From: Okapia johnstoni
Taxonomy: Eukaryota; Chordata; Mammalia; Artiodactyla; Giraffidae
DNA length: 64,000 nucleotides
Assembly: GCA_024291935.2 (NCBI GenBank)
Contig: CM044310.1
Span: forward strand, 79,854,713-79,918,712
Reading direction: 5' to 3'
Made by a program: the position numbers and the translations under genes
Notes under the pieces: generated by a model
Told to the model about the DNA's origin: nothing
Seen by the model: only the letters and a program-made list of their open reading frames with translations
The model's database searches: none
Shown here: positions 21,463-33,471 of the stretch, piece after piece
How the letters are laid out: every line of letters starts with the position of its first letter
Numbering within the stretch: the stretch's first letter is position 1

Positions 21463-21671
21463 AGTGAGTGAAGTCTCTCAGTCATGTCCGACTCTTTGCG
21501 ACCTCATGGACTGTAGCCCACCAGGCTCCTCCATCCATGGGATTTTCCAGGCAAGAATACTGGAGTGGGTTGCCATTGCCTTCTCCAGGAGATCTTCCCC
21601 ACCCAGGGATCGAACCCCGGTCTCCCACATAGTGGACAGATGCTTTAACCTCTGAGCCACCAGGGAAGTCG
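21463..21671 (-). mobile_element. Bov-tA SINE
   Basis: Antisense, close to consensus. The BovA part is at 21470-21590 and the tRNA head at 21590-21671, with a B-box complement 'gggatcgaacc'. No certain duplication was found. Confidence 0.93.
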
Positions 21672-21743
21672 TATCACTGGCTAAATTGTAACCAAAGTTA
21701 AAACCATGGGAGTTGCCTTTTCCTCCTTGTCTTCCTTACCATC

Positions 21744-22100
21744 TTTTGAAAGTTTGTGTTCCCTTTCCCCAAATTGATCTATTAAAATCGTTATTTCCCA
21801 TGAATGATGGTATTAAGAGGTGGGGACTTTGGAAGGTATTTAAATTGGGAAAGTGGAGCCCTTATGAATGGGATTAATGCCCTCATAGAAGAGACTTCAC
21901 AAAGATCCCTTGCCCCTGCCACCATGTGAGGACACAGTGAGAAGTTTCTGTCTATGAACCAGAAAGCAGGCTCTCACCAAACACTGAATCTTCCATGATC
22001 CTGCACTTTCAGCTTCCAGACTTTGAGAAATACAAGTCTGTTGTTTATAAGTTGCCCAACTTGTGGTATTTTGTTATATCAACCTGAACAGACTAAGATA
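21744..22100 (+). mobile_element. MaLR-type LTR (MLT1-like), sense
   Basis: 'gtattaagaggtggggactttgg', 'gaatgggattaatgccctcat', 'ccaccatgtgaggacacagtg' and 'tgtggtattttgttatatcaac' occur in consensus order. Confidence 0.8.
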
Positions 22101-22635
22101 ATTTTCCTCTCCTTTATTTAAGCTGTTTGCCTTAAATTTTGTCAGTTACAATTTAGAAGGCTTCTTGAATCCTTTCTGCTTTCTAATTGCCATTGCCTTA
22201 AAATACCCTTTATATTCTCACCCCTGAATTATTTTTGTTGTCTCCCGTCACAGGCCAGTCACCTGGGGGTGTCAAGTGAGAGGGAAGGGGTGTGTCCAGG
22301 AGAGGCATACAAGGGGGGGGGGCTCCAACAGTGCTTGTGAGTTTTTATTTCTTATTGTTTAGAAGATCTAAAGGAAATTTTCCCAAAAGTTTAATGCTTA
22401 TTGAATCTATGTGACATGAGCCAGGTGTTCATTATATTCTATATAGTTGGAATATTTAATAATAAAAATCTTCCAGGTCTCCTGTGTGGCCTCCTTTCTG
22501 GAAGTCCCCCTTTATCCCATCATTCCTCCATAATTCCACTACATATTTTAATAAATTAATATTATTATTTAATATTATATTTATATTTAAATATAAGTAA
22601 TATTATATAGTATCTGTTATTTAGTTCCCCATTTC
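22101..22635. other. Single-copy sequence with a G run and an AT-rich patch
   Basis: Ten consecutive G near 22313-22322, and an AT-only region near 22540-22620 made of att/tta repeats. No gene. Confidence 0.5.
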
Positions 22636-23102
22636 TTACAGAATAAAATCCAAACTTGTTAGCTTGACATGAAACCATCCACATCCTACGTCCAAGCCAT
22701 GCTAAACCTAAATGTCTCTAACCTAACCTAACTTTAATGACTCTAGACTCTACTCACGCCTCTGCATAAAGTCTCCCTCACATATCCATCTTCTGCCTCC
22801 CCATCCAGCAGGTCTCAATCACTTTTCAAAGCCAAGATAAAACATCAGTCCTAGAGGAAAGGTTTTTCTGATTTCCTCAAGCAGAAGTTGGCCATTCCTT
22901 CTTTTAGATGCTCAAAAAAAAAATGTTCATGACATTTATCATTGCTCTTACTATACTCTTTGGAAATTTGTTTTCACTGCTTCTTCTAGGAGACTGTGAG
23001 CTCCTCGAGGATAGGGCTGTGGTCCTCTTTGCAGTTCTCGGGCTGAGTTCCAGTGTCAAGAATACCAAGAGCCCTGTGAGTGCCATCTGAATGGAGGAAT
23101 GA
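22636..23102 (+). mobile_element. L2 LINE 3' end
   Basis: 'gaataaaatccaaactt', 'gaaaccatccacatcctac', 'gacatttatcattgctctta' and 'gagactgtgagctcctcgagg' are in the order of the L2 3' region. Confidence 0.8.
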
Positions 23103-23289
23103 GGTAAGAAGAGAACCAAATACAGTGGATCGTGAAGGCTTTTCCTCTTTGAGGGAAACTTGAGACAGTGGGGACAGAGGAACTGTTGTCAGTCTGGGTA
23201 ACACACACAGTCAGTAACCAGAGATTAAGTTAAAATAGAGGATCTAATCCAAGGAAAGAAGGCAGGATGGAAATTTCAAATATTTGAAG

Positions 23290-23795
23290 GCACTGTGTGA
23301 GGGTAGACTTCCAGCCTGGACTACCCAGGCATGCCACTGGCTTTCAGGGATGGTATGTTTGCTCTGGCTTGCAGCCCAGTTCGGCTACTGGTTGAGAGCA
23401 CTGGGGCATCCATTTCCCCAGTTTCTGGGGGTGAGGCAGCCAATGGCTCTCAGTTGAGTCACTCTCTGGAAGTAACCCTCAGCCAAAGAAAGCCCTCATC
23501 CAAAGTCATGTCCCCTCCTGAGGGCATCCCTCATCCAATGATTGGTCAGTGTGGGAGTGTAAAGGTCCATCTCGCTTATCTCCAGACTGGACAACCCATT
23601 CCAGCAGCAGAGCTCCACCTGAGTCAACTGATGCCTTTTTTGTGTTTTCAACAAAGTTCAGCTCCTCCCCTTACCAGTTTCCACTTCCTTCACTCTCAGA
23701 TAGGTGTTGATTCCTAAGTCTCTCTCTACTACATTTCCAGCCTGCAAATCTCCATCTCAGAATCTGTTTGCCAGAGAATAATCTAAGACAAATGA
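23290..23795 (+). mobile_element. Old ERV LTR-like element, subfamily unknown
   Basis: 'cagcccagttcggctactgg', 'gcagccaatggctctcagttg', 'ccattccagcagcagagctcc' and a polyA-signal-like 'caacaaagttcagctcc' fit an old LTR. The 128-codon open frame at 23331-23717 lies within it and is not taken as a gene. Confidence 0.5.
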
Positions 23796-25139
23796 TACTT
23801 GAAGGGCTTCTATTTCCACCCCAATGTTTCCACTAGATTGGAAAATATTTCTTAGAAACAGCGATAAAGATCAACTCCACAGGTCTTTGACCATCCTTTT
23901 GCGTTATGGAATCTTGTTAGTGGCCCCAAGGCCAAATGGTCCCACTTTCTAACCTGAGACCTGAGTCATTGTTCTTTTGTAGTGATTGATTTGAGTCATA
24001 TTATATTTTGTCATACAGATGTGTAAAATTAAAATAGATTTAGCAGTGAACTACGAGGGAGCAGATGCCCTTGAAATTTTGGCCCCCATCTCCATTAGCT
24101 GACATTTTAAGCAAAATTTACACTTTATGGAAAGCTCCAACTTTTGAAGAAAGATGACTTTGATCAGACATGTTTTTGTTCCTAGTTAGTTGAGCTAGAG
24201 TTTGTTTACCTTAGATCAGAATTGGCAAGGCTGTGGTTTAGGAAAGGTGGCTAAATTACGCTTGGGATTTTTAATTTATGACTTAGGGTGCCACTATGTT
24301 TATTTGAGACAACAAAGGCAGAGATGTCAGACATCCAACCACTGTGGTATTTGCTCCTGAATGTGCTTTCCCAACAATATTCTCCCCTCTTGTAGGGATG
24401 TTGATAGCTGTGGTGATGCACTGAAAGGCAAATGGGATCTATGGGAGAGTTCTTGGGGAGTTATTGTTAGAACGTCTTTTTCTCTTTAGAATTAACCTCA
24501 GTTCCTTTTTCTTTAATTCTTCCTGGAACTTGCTCCTCACTTTGGACCCTCAGCTCCAATCAGGAGCCTCTCTCTAGCAGCCTCTATAGCTTCTGCCTCT
24601 TCATCCACATTCCTGTTCATGTTGTGGCAAATTTTCTCTGAGTTCCTGAGCTCATTGTTTCATACAATTGCTTTTTGGTATTTGTGAATTTATTTGGCAG
24701 ACCAGCATTGCAATTATGGATAAGATTGACTATTAGGAGAAATTCCTCCCCCTTCCCTCCCTCCATGGAGCAATTGAATAACACACCACACATTAAATCA
24801 AATGAGCAAGCATTAGCATCAGTTGTAAACAATTTACACTGCAGAACTCCTGCCATTTTGCCAAATCCCCGAGAACTAGATGTGGATTCCAACTCACCTT
24901 GCTGATTAATTCAGAATAAGAAGATATCCCCCAAAGCAGTACCCTTTCGTATTGGTGGAGAGTCACATAGACAATTACAGATGCTTTAATATACATCCTA
25001 TTATTAGCTTAAGAAGATTTCTTTGCCAAAAATTATCCATCCTGTTATTTTCAGACTAAGATTTCTTTGCCAAAGACTGTTTCCAAAATTTCATCACTTT
25101 CTGAGAAAAAGTATGCATAAATGCAGGTGGATATTATTG
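23796..25139. other. Single-copy sequence, with a possible conserved AT-rich segment
   Basis: No gene or familiar repeat is seen. The stretch 24650-24900 has several ATTA/CAAT-rich motifs ('gcaattatgg', 'gcaattgaataac') and low repeat content, and could be a regulatory element; this is only a guess from texture. Confidence 0.3.
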
Positions 25140-25215
25140 CTGTCTGATTCATCTTTGAAATCCCAGCACCTAGCATAGTTCTGGGCATATTGTATGATAT
25201 TGAATTAAATCCTAA
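25140..25215 (+). mobile_element. L2 3'-terminal fragment
   Basis: 'cccagcacctagcatagttctgggcat' is the L2 end motif. Confidence 0.6.
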
Positions 25216-25276
25216 TGTGCTTTTATAGTACAGTAGTTAATTCAGAAATGCAGAGAGATGACTGAGATTTTAAAAT

Positions 25277-25657
25277 GTCTTAGTCATTTGGGGATGCCAT
25301 AACAAAAATACTACAGACTGGGTAGTCTATAAACAACAAAAATTCACTTCTTACAATTATAGAGATTTCCAATCTCTGATATCAGGGTTCCAGCATAGTT
25401 AAATTCTTGTGAGAGCTCTTTTCTAGGTTTCAAGCTGCCAACTTTTTGTTAGATCCTCACATAGGGAGAACAGAGAGGGGAAGCAAGCTCTCTTGTGACT
25501 CTTATAAGGGCGGAAATCCTGTTCATGTGGGATCTCCCTTCATGACTTTATTTAATCCTAATTACCCCTCAAAGGCCCAACCTTTTAATACCATCACATT
25601 GAGGGGTAGAATTTCAGCATGTATTTTGGAAGGACACACACATTCAGTCCATAACAG
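25277..25657 (-). mobile_element. MaLR-type LTR (MLT1/MST-like)
   Basis: It opens 'gtcttagtcatttggggatgcc' and contains 'actacagactgggtag', 'cttcatgactttatttaatcc' and 'cacattcagtccataaca'. Confidence 0.75.
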
Positions 25658-26133
25658 CAAATAATGCACATTTTATGAGCTTTAATAACCAATTTTCTAA
25701 GAGCAGAAACTGCTCAATGTTAGCAAGTAAGAGAATAGAGGAATCAGATTTTAAATTTAGCACTCTTTGATTCCAAAATTAACAATATCTCCTTCTCGCC
25801 TTGCTGGAGGATCTTTCTTCAATGCCTGCCCTCGGCAATTTTTTTTTGTCTCAGATGCTTGTGTGATTTTGCTTTTTGAAGTACTTCTCCATGCATTCAG
25901 AGCCTCCTAGTCAGACACTATGTGCTTTTACCCTGCCTGGACTGCAATGAATGGAGAAAGGGGGTGTGATCAATAGATTTCAATTAAAATGCTGCCTCTG
26001 ACAAGCATATTTGCATTTTACATCAAGGAATCTGGAAAAGTGAACATTAAAGTCACTTAAATATGTTCACTCAACAGTTTGAGTGTCACTCCCTCCCTGT
26101 CTTAGAATCCCCCAATTAGTCTCCCATTAGGTG
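25658..26133. other. Single-copy sequence, perhaps with a degraded MIR
   Basis: 25670-25790 has a faint MIR-like order of motifs but is too diverged to call. Nothing else is seen. Confidence 0.3.
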
Positions 26134-27026
26134 TTGTTCTGTTGTTCAGTAGCTCAGCCATGTTCGACTCTGCAATCCCATGTACTGCAGCATGCCATGC
26201 TTCCCTGTTATCTCCTAGAGTTTGCTCAAACTCATGTCCATTGAGTCGATGATGCCATCCAAACATCTGACCCTCTGTCTCCCCTTCTCCTCCTGACCTC
26301 AATCTTTCCCAGCATCACAGTCTTTTCCAATGAGTCGGCTTTTCATATCAGGTGGCCATAGTATTGGAACTTCATCTTCAGCATCAGTCCTTCCAATAAA
26401 TATTCAGGGTTGATCTCCTTTAGAATTGGCTGGTTTAATCTCCTTGTTGTCCAAAAGACTCTTAAGAGTCTTCTCCAGCACCACAGTTCGAAAGCATCAA
26501 TTCTTCAGAGCTCAGCCTTCTTCATGGTCCAACTCTCACATTGATATATGACTGCAGGAAAAACCATAGCTTTGACTATACAGACCTCTGTAGGCAAAGT
26601 GATGTCTCTGCTTTTGAATACACTGTCAAGGTTTGTCATACCTTTTCCTCCAAAGAGCAAGTGTCTGTTAATTTCATGGCTGCAGTCCCAGTCCGCAGTG
26701 ATTTTGGAGCCCAAGAAAATAAAGTCTGTCATTGTTTTCATTGTTTCCCGTCTATTAGTCATGATCTTCGTTTTTTGAATGTTGAGTTTTAAGCCAGCTT
26801 TTTTCACTCTCCTCTTTCATCTTCATCAAGAGACTTTTTAATTCCTCTTCACTTTCTGTCATTAAGGTGGTGTCATCTGCATATCTGAGGTTGTTGATAT
26901 TTCTTTTGGCAATCTTGATTCCAGCTTGTGATTCATTTTGCACAATGTACTTTGTATATAAGTTAAATAAGCAGGGTGACAATATACAGCCCTGATGTAC
27001 TCCTTTCCCAATTTTGAAACATTGCA
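26134..27026 (-). mobile_element. BovB LINE fragment, antisense
   Basis: Covers the BovB tail, C-terminal region and the end of the reverse transcriptase. The complement of the YADD box is intact at 26872-26883. Open pieces on minus (26505-26807, 26755-27027) show it is broken. It forms an inverted pair with the next element. Confidence 0.94.
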
Positions 27027-27067
27027 TGTAGAATATAATTCAAGTTTTAAGCTAGGCCTGTATAACA

Positions 27068-27490
27068 CTAGTAGTCATGTACAGATGTGAGAGTTGGACC
27101 ATAAAAAAGGCTGAGTACCAAAGAATTAATACTTTTGAGTTGTGGTGCTGGAGAAGACTCTTGAGAGTCCCTTGAACAGCAAGGGAATCAAACCAGTCAA
27201 TCCTAAAGCAAATAAACCTTGAATATTCATTGGAAGGACTGATGCTGAAGCTGAAGCTGCATACCTGGGCCACCTTATGTGAAGAGCTGACTCATGGGAA
27301 AAGACTCTGATGCTGGGAAAGACTGAAGGCAAAAGGAAGAGGGGACAACAGAGGATAAGTTGGGGAGATAACATCACTGACTCAATGGACATGAAGCTGA
27401 GCAAACTCTGGGAGATAGCGAAGGATAAGGGAACCTGCTGTGCTGCAGTCCATAGGGTCGCAGAATCTGACATGATTTAGCGACTGAACA
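27068..27490 (+). mobile_element. BovB 3' fragment, sense
   Basis: Begins 'gtagtcatgtacagatgtgag' and ends with the BovB tail 'gcgactgaacaataacaac'. It is 5'-truncated within 45 bp of the 5' end of the antisense copy. Confidence 0.93.
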
Positions 27491-28180
27491 ATAACAACAT
27501 ATGGCTCTACGTGATCTGACTTCCGCACACCTCCCTCCTCCATCTTACTGTACTCTCTCCCTAATTAGTATCCTTCTTGTTCCCCTGAACGTACCAAGCT
27601 CAGAACCCCTACACTCACTCTTTCCTTTCCTAATGTTTTTCCCTCACCTATTTTCCATGGCTTCCTTCTTCTCATTTGTCAGGTCTCAGAGAAGTCTTCC
27701 CTTATCCCCTAATCCAAAATTGCCCCTCCCTCATTTCTAGTCTACTCCTTATTTCATAGTTTCTCTATTTCTTTATGGTGCTTATTATTACCTTATTTGT
27801 TTCTATGTTGTCTGTCACTTCCACTAGGCTGCAAACTCTCTATGAGAAGAGATTTATCTTCCTTCTTCATGGCTGGAATCCCACGTGACTTGAACACTAC
27901 CTGGCACACTGGAAGTGCTCATTGTGTGTGTGTATGTGTGCTCAGTTGTGTCCAACTCTTTGTGACCCCATGGACTGTAGCCCACTAGGTTCCTCTGTCC
28001 ATGGAATATTCCGGGTAGGAATATTAGAATGGGTTGCCATTTCCTACTCCAGGAAACCTTTCCTACCCAGGGATCAAACCTGTGTCTCTTGTGTCTCCTG
28101 CATTAGCAGGTGGATTCTTTACCACTATGCCACCTGGGAAGTCCCATAGGTGCTCATTAAAAATCTGTAAAATGGGTAGA
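27491..28180 (+). mobile_element. L2 3' end, split by a Bov-tA
   Basis: L2 blocks at 27491-27923 ('caggtctcagagaagtcttcc', 'ctgcaaactctctatgagaag') end with 'cctggcacactggaagtgctcatt', and the last few bases resume after the SINE ('aggtgctcattaaa'). Confidence 0.75.
27924..28149 (-). mobile_element. Bov-tA SINE inside L2
   Basis: Antisense Bov-tA flanked by the 9-bp duplication gtgctcatt at 27915-27923 and 28150-28158. A short TG run sits at its tail end. Confidence 0.94.
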
Positions 28181-29030
28181 TGTCTTAAAGGTAACATCTG
28201 GATCTTTATAGAAGCAGGAGAGGGGAGACAGTTGATTTGGAGGTCAGATAACATTCTGAAGGCATCCCATCACCTCTCCCCTGTCTCTAGATGTGCAGGC
28301 CTACTCTTGGCTCTGGTACCAGACCTCTTGCTGAACTGGAGCTGTGATTGGAGTCTGAGAGCTGAAGTGTGTTGCTGTTCCCTGTAAGGTGCCTGTGGCC
28401 CCTCAGTGAGTGATATTGTACGATGTCAGTGGCTGGATTGTACTCTAGAATGCATGTGTAGTCATGTGAGGAATGAACTACATTTTGTTGAGAAGCTAAA
28501 GAAAGTTTGAGAAGCAGGAAGGATGGTTGTTGGTGTTCCTTGTGAGCATTATGTGCTCCCTATTGTGTAGAACAAGCCACATATAATAGGATTATTTGGC
28601 CATCATCATATGTTCTCACCAGAGGTAGAAGGAGCAGATACTTATGAGGTGTTGTATTTCAGTTGACTGAATGAATTGACTAATAACTCTGCAGTCACTT
28701 TAATGAAATGGTAAGTTCTTGCATTAATTGACACACTTCTCCACTTAAAAGTTGGTTAAAACTTCTTTCCTTTCATTTGCTTTGGTGGATAAAAAATGTC
28801 AAAATAATTGGGTAGCCTCGCTGTCCATGGTGCTGAAGCAAGTTTTCTTAACAGCAGGTGACAAAGGCGGAAATAAGGTTTACGCTGTCTTGCATTTTGA
28901 TGCTACAGAGGGATTTAGGGGCTTCAGAACTCTTCATGTATACCTCATGGTTTTTCCCTGAGAGTTTTGTAAACTTTGTATGGTAGGTGGTGCCCTCTTC
29001 CCACATTTTATAGACTGGGAATACTTGGTT
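28181..29030. other. Single-copy sequence, no feature recognised
   Basis: Open frames of up to 117 codons start in the SINE and run out; they are incidental. Confidence 0.35.
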
Positions 29031-29860
29031 CAAATCTAAAAAGTTCTATTCTTACTGAAATTTCTCTCATTTTGATAGATGTTTCAAAACATATTTTTTG
29101 CAAGGTTAAAAAAGGTTAATTGTGAAAATCTTGGAAATATAGGTAAACAAAGAAGAAAAGAAACTTTATAGTCTCGTGCCCACAGAGAACTACTATTAGC
29201 ATTTTGATAAATATTGTGTGATATAGATTATATTGATGGAAAGAAGATATATAATCTAATACTGTGTATACTGTTTTACCATGATATTTTTTCACTTAGG
29301 AAAACTATTTATATTAGTTACTTTTTCTATGTCAATAAGTATATTTTTACAACTTTTCAAAATAGTATATGGTGGTACATAATTGTGGGTTTTACCATAA
29401 TTAATGACCATTTTAACTAGACATTTAGATAATTTCCATCGTTTTGTGATCATAAGCAATACTGTAAAAGAATTTTCATAAATAAATGTTTATGCATATT
29501 ATTCTATATTTTTTCAAGAAAATGACTGAAACTGAGATTGGAATTTCAGGATCTTTTGATCTATGTTGTTAAATAGTCCAAGCTGTACAACCATCAGCAG
29601 CTCATTTTCCTCTATGCTCATACACTCTGAATATTATTATTTAAAAACATAGTTTAAAAATAATATGGGTGAAAACAAAACAAAATAATATGGGTGAAAT
29701 TGGCATCTTTCTTTTCTAATTTCTTTTTTTTTTGGATATTACTAATGAGATTGGGTATGTTTTCAAGTAGTTTTGGCCATTTGAATATTACTTAAATTTC
29801 TTCTAATAATCTTTGTCTATATTCCTGCTTGATAGTTTTGAAAATTAGGTCTTCTGACTC
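29031..29860 (-). mobile_element. Old L1 3'-UTR-like sequence, antisense
   Basis: 'gacatttagataatttccatcg', 'taagcaatactgtaaaag' and 'gttttggccatttgaatatta' resemble decayed L1M UTR in antisense. Very AT-rich and diverged. Confidence 0.45.
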
Positions 29861-30049
29861 TAAATTAAATGTTCTTTCTTTGAATTGCATGGCACAGCTT
29901 TAATGAAAATAAGTATGTGTCTGAGACTGGTCCTTAGATTGAAATGTAGTTCTTGGCTTTCAGGCCCTTCCCTCTCAGGCTCCCAGTGTTTCCAGTTCTA
30001 GACTTAATGAATCTTTGTTACTTTGTAACTTACACATTATCCTACTCAA

Positions 30050-30200
30050 TTCTTAAAGTGTTTGGAGAAGCAGATGGGGCAAACCATGGTATTTGTATAA
30101 CAGAGCCAACTGAGACACTTTGAGGCTAAAGCACTTATCTAAGATGATTAACTAGAACCTATGTCAAGGTAAATCTTGAACCAGGATCTCTTAGGAGTCT
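30050..30200 (+). mobile_element. Diverged MIR
   Basis: 'ctgagacactttgaggctaaagcac' and 'cttgaaccaggatctc' follow the MIR order. Confidence 0.5.
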
Positions 30201-31552
30201 AGTGAGAGAGCAGTCTGAGAAGCTAATCACAATGATGCTTAATGACTCTCATAATGTATTATCTTTTCTAGAGTTATTTGCATTTAAATAGAGGAACCTG
30301 AAACAGTCACTACTTAATGTGTCCTGTCAAGCCAGGGGAAGAACAATTTTGGAGTCTGGGGCCTGTCTACCCCTTAAATCACACTGTGAGGATAACCACC
30401 TATTTAATCTATTCATGGTCCTGGCACTACTGACTTAACATGGATTTGGAAAAACAGCTATGACCATCTGAATGTATACAACATAATGCCCCAAACAGGC
30501 AGAAAACAGAAGCTGTCTCTCTTTCTCCTCCTCTTCCTTCTTCTTCTTCCTCTTTCTCTCTGGCCGCCTTGTTTTTAATTGTCTTCTACAGGCAAAAACA
30601 TATTTTCCCATTTTCTTCACAAAATTACTCAGAGCTAGTTTCCTTTTCTCTGCAGTTAGAAGTTACTAAGTGCCTCTCAGGCATGTTCTCTAAGTGCCCG
30701 GAAGGAAAAGAAACAGCTAGTGAGAAACTGTCTGCACAGCAGGGACGGTTCCTCTCTGCTGACCCGATGAATTCAGTTTGTTACAGCTTTTTTGGCCAAC
30801 TGACTGTATATGGTAGACCCGCCCTGGACCCTTAATGGACATGTCTTACCAGAGCAGGCAGTGGTCTCTGAATGCCATCTCTCCAGCATTCTTACTGTGT
30901 GGTGATATTCCATATGGTACAAAATCACAAAGATATATCAAGATCCTTCTGGGGTATATTCTCATTTACCCTGGATGCTGGCCTTCTATTGCCATCTTTG
31001 CCTTAGTTTTCTCCCTGATAGAGTTCACCTTAATGATGTAAATATTTTATGAGAGGGGGTTTGAATTTTTTTTTTGCAAAACTTTTGGGCAATATTTGGT
31101 GGCATTCTTTAAATAATGATTGAGGAGAATTGCTTATTTCAGTGACTTAGCGCTTTGTCCATATTCCCTTTACTTTTCCCTGTATCATCTTTTGAAGAAC
31201 TTTCAAAAATCTTTGTTGATATTAATACTTTAAATTTTGTGGAATTAACATACCAAAGCTAGGCATTCTAAGGCTCAAATAACTGGTATAGTATAGTGAT
31301 AAGAATATAGTGTAGTGATATGAATTCTTTTTTTTTTTGCCAAGTCTTGAGGACTGACACACGGTTAACTCTAAATAGGCTAATGATTACAGGAATGAGG
31401 GTGATCACAGATATGTCCATATTTTGATTAATACAGCTAAGACTTTTATCCTTTGGTGGATTAACCATGATCAAGATAAAGAAAGATGGGGAAAGGTCTC
31501 CAGGGGAAAAGAATCAGGTAGCAGATGATCACTATTGATTGACACTTCCCAC
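30201..31552. other. Single-copy sequence with a polypyrimidine tract
   Basis: Apart from the tract at 30516-30561 there is no recognised feature. Two open frames (30569-30835 and 30835-31041, +) are in different phases and have no domain. Confidence 0.35.
30516..30561. repeat. 46-nt uninterrupted polypyrimidine tract
   Basis: Only C and T for 46 bases, with TTC repeats at its centre; such mirror-like tracts can form triplex DNA. Confidence 0.95.
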
Positions 31553-31565
31553 TGTATGTGTGTGT

Positions 31566-31606
<41 letters not shown>
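31553..31606. repeat. (TG)n microsatellite
   Basis: About 27 TG units with TA interruptions near 31555 and 31569. Confidence 0.98.
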
Positions 31607-31608
<2 letters not shown>

Positions 31609-31848
31609 CAGCATTTGGGAGGTCACTCTGTCTATATGAGTTAGGATCAGTCCTAACTAATTCTGGACCTTTTCATGGTCTTCAGGTTTCTTCTCCATCA
31701 AATGGTGACAATCATTCCTGTCTTATAAACTTAATAGGGAAGAAGTCAAGTTTAAAATGGAAGGTCTTTGAAAAGGCAATGCAATACAAATGCAAAAGAT
31801 TTTGATTTCCTGTTGCTTATTGGAGTAAATGGACTCACCTAGGGCCCA

Positions 31849-32056
31849 GGGGCTTCCCTGGTGGCTCAGACCATAAAGAATCTGCCTGCAACACAGGAGA
31901 CATGTGTCTGGAAGATCCCCTGGAGAAGGGAATAGCCACCCACTCCAGTATTCTTGCCTGGAGAATTCCATGAACAGAAGAGCCTGGTAGGCTACAGTCC
32001 ACAGGGTCGCAAAGAGTGGGGCATGAGTAAGTGACTAACACTTTGGCTTTCAGGGA
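31849..32056 (+). mobile_element. Bov-tA SINE
   Basis: Sense copy: 'gggcttccctggtggctcag' head, then the BovA part ending 'gtgactaacactttgg'. No certain duplication. Confidence 0.93.
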
Positions 32057-32977
32057 CCCTGAGTGCATGTTGGCAGGCCTGCCAGAGATGGATAACTAAC
32101 ACATCCGGTTTTGTAGCTGTGAGGCACTGTACTGAAGCGCCCATATATTCAAAGAAAATGTTTCAGAAGCTAGAGTGACAGATGCTTGAGAATCGATTTT
32201 TAAAATGCAGCCTTTTCAAGTATGAAAAGAATTCAAATAATACATCTCAGAGAAAGATGTGCTAGCTGCAAGAGTCAGTTCTCAGAGTGTCTGGGGTGGT
32301 TTCACATCCATGCACATGGGTGGCAGAGCTGCCCAGATGAGCAGGAAGGGCACGGGCCTCATGGCAGGCAGCTGTTTGTGCTGGAGCTATACTTTTCAGA
32401 ACTATACTTTCCTTTCGTTTTGTCAGAAACAACGTGTTATTTTGGTAACTCTTCATTTTCCGCACTGCAGCTCTCCATGCAATTATTGAATGCAATTAGG
32501 TATTCCATGCTCCATAATTACTCAGCTATCTGTGCCTCTAAAAGATATGAAAATAAATGATCATGAAAGTCCATAGTGAAAATCCTCCATCCAAAGAATA
32601 AGCCTGAATTTTCTACCTACCTGACAATGTGTCTGAATTAGACAAAATAAAATTTAAACACTGTGGGTTTTTCTTCCATCTGCTGTACATGTGCATGAAT
32701 GAAATGTAAGAGCAAACTGGCTTGGTTAACTTTTCTTTGTCATCTAAATCTATGGCTTCCTATTCTGGTTTGTGCAGGTATCCACATAAAACCTCTCTAT
32801 GGCATTGGGAAAAAAAGAATAATGGATCAAGGTCTAAAAATAATTCATAAATCCAGTTTAACTAACTAGTGCACAGGTAGCTGGAAGGTCCACATCAAGT
32901 TCATTCCTTTGCACAAAGGCAAAGAGAATAGCAAGGCATATTAAAACAGAGTAAAGGCTTTGGTTTTTATATACATC
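32057..32977. other. Single-copy sequence, possible conserved non-coding segment
   Basis: No repeat is recognised. 32440-32560 is rich in ATTA-type motifs ('caattattgaatgcaatt', 'ccataattactcag'). The 112-codon frame at 32222-32560 has no domain. Confidence 0.3.
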
Positions 32978-33392
32978 CATGTTGGCTGAGATTCTTTTAA
33001 TTGCAAGTGACAGAAACCCCATTGCAGACAGCTTAAGCAAAGAAGGAGATTTAGCAACAAGATACTGCGGCATCTCAGAAAATAAAAATGAGCTTCAGAA
33101 ATATTTGAAACTCAGAAACTGGACCTGGGGACTTGATTCTAAGACTTTGTCTCCCTCTATCCATCTCTTTGTTTATTCTATCTTGGCTTCATTCTTTTCT
33201 ATGCCAGAAAACTTTTCTCCATTTAGCAGCATTCAACACTACTGGAAACTCTGGGATCACATCTCTGAGGCTTCTATCAATGGCAAAGGAATCTTCCTTG
33301 TAAGTTCTGTTAAGGAAAAAAAAAAAAAACAAACAGCCAAAGCACCTGCTCAATCTGTATTGGGCCAGATCCCTGGACAAATTCCTGGCTTG
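32978..33392. mobile_element. Ancient mammalian repeat, unnamed
   Basis: 'ttggctgagattcttttaattgcaagtgac' and 'cagcttaagcaaagaaggag' begin a well-known old repeat whose class I cannot state. An A run at 33316-33329 lies inside. Confidence 0.45.
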
Positions 33393-33471
33393 AGGGGTAG
33401 GTTAAGGTGCTAAGAGGTAAGTTGCTAAAAGGGGTAAATTAAGGTACTAACCTAAGGGGGAGGTTAAGGTC
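33393..33471. repeat. Degenerate short tandem repeat
   Basis: Four imperfect copies of a unit like 'ggggtaggttaaggtgctaa', about 17-25 bp each. Confidence 0.7.
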
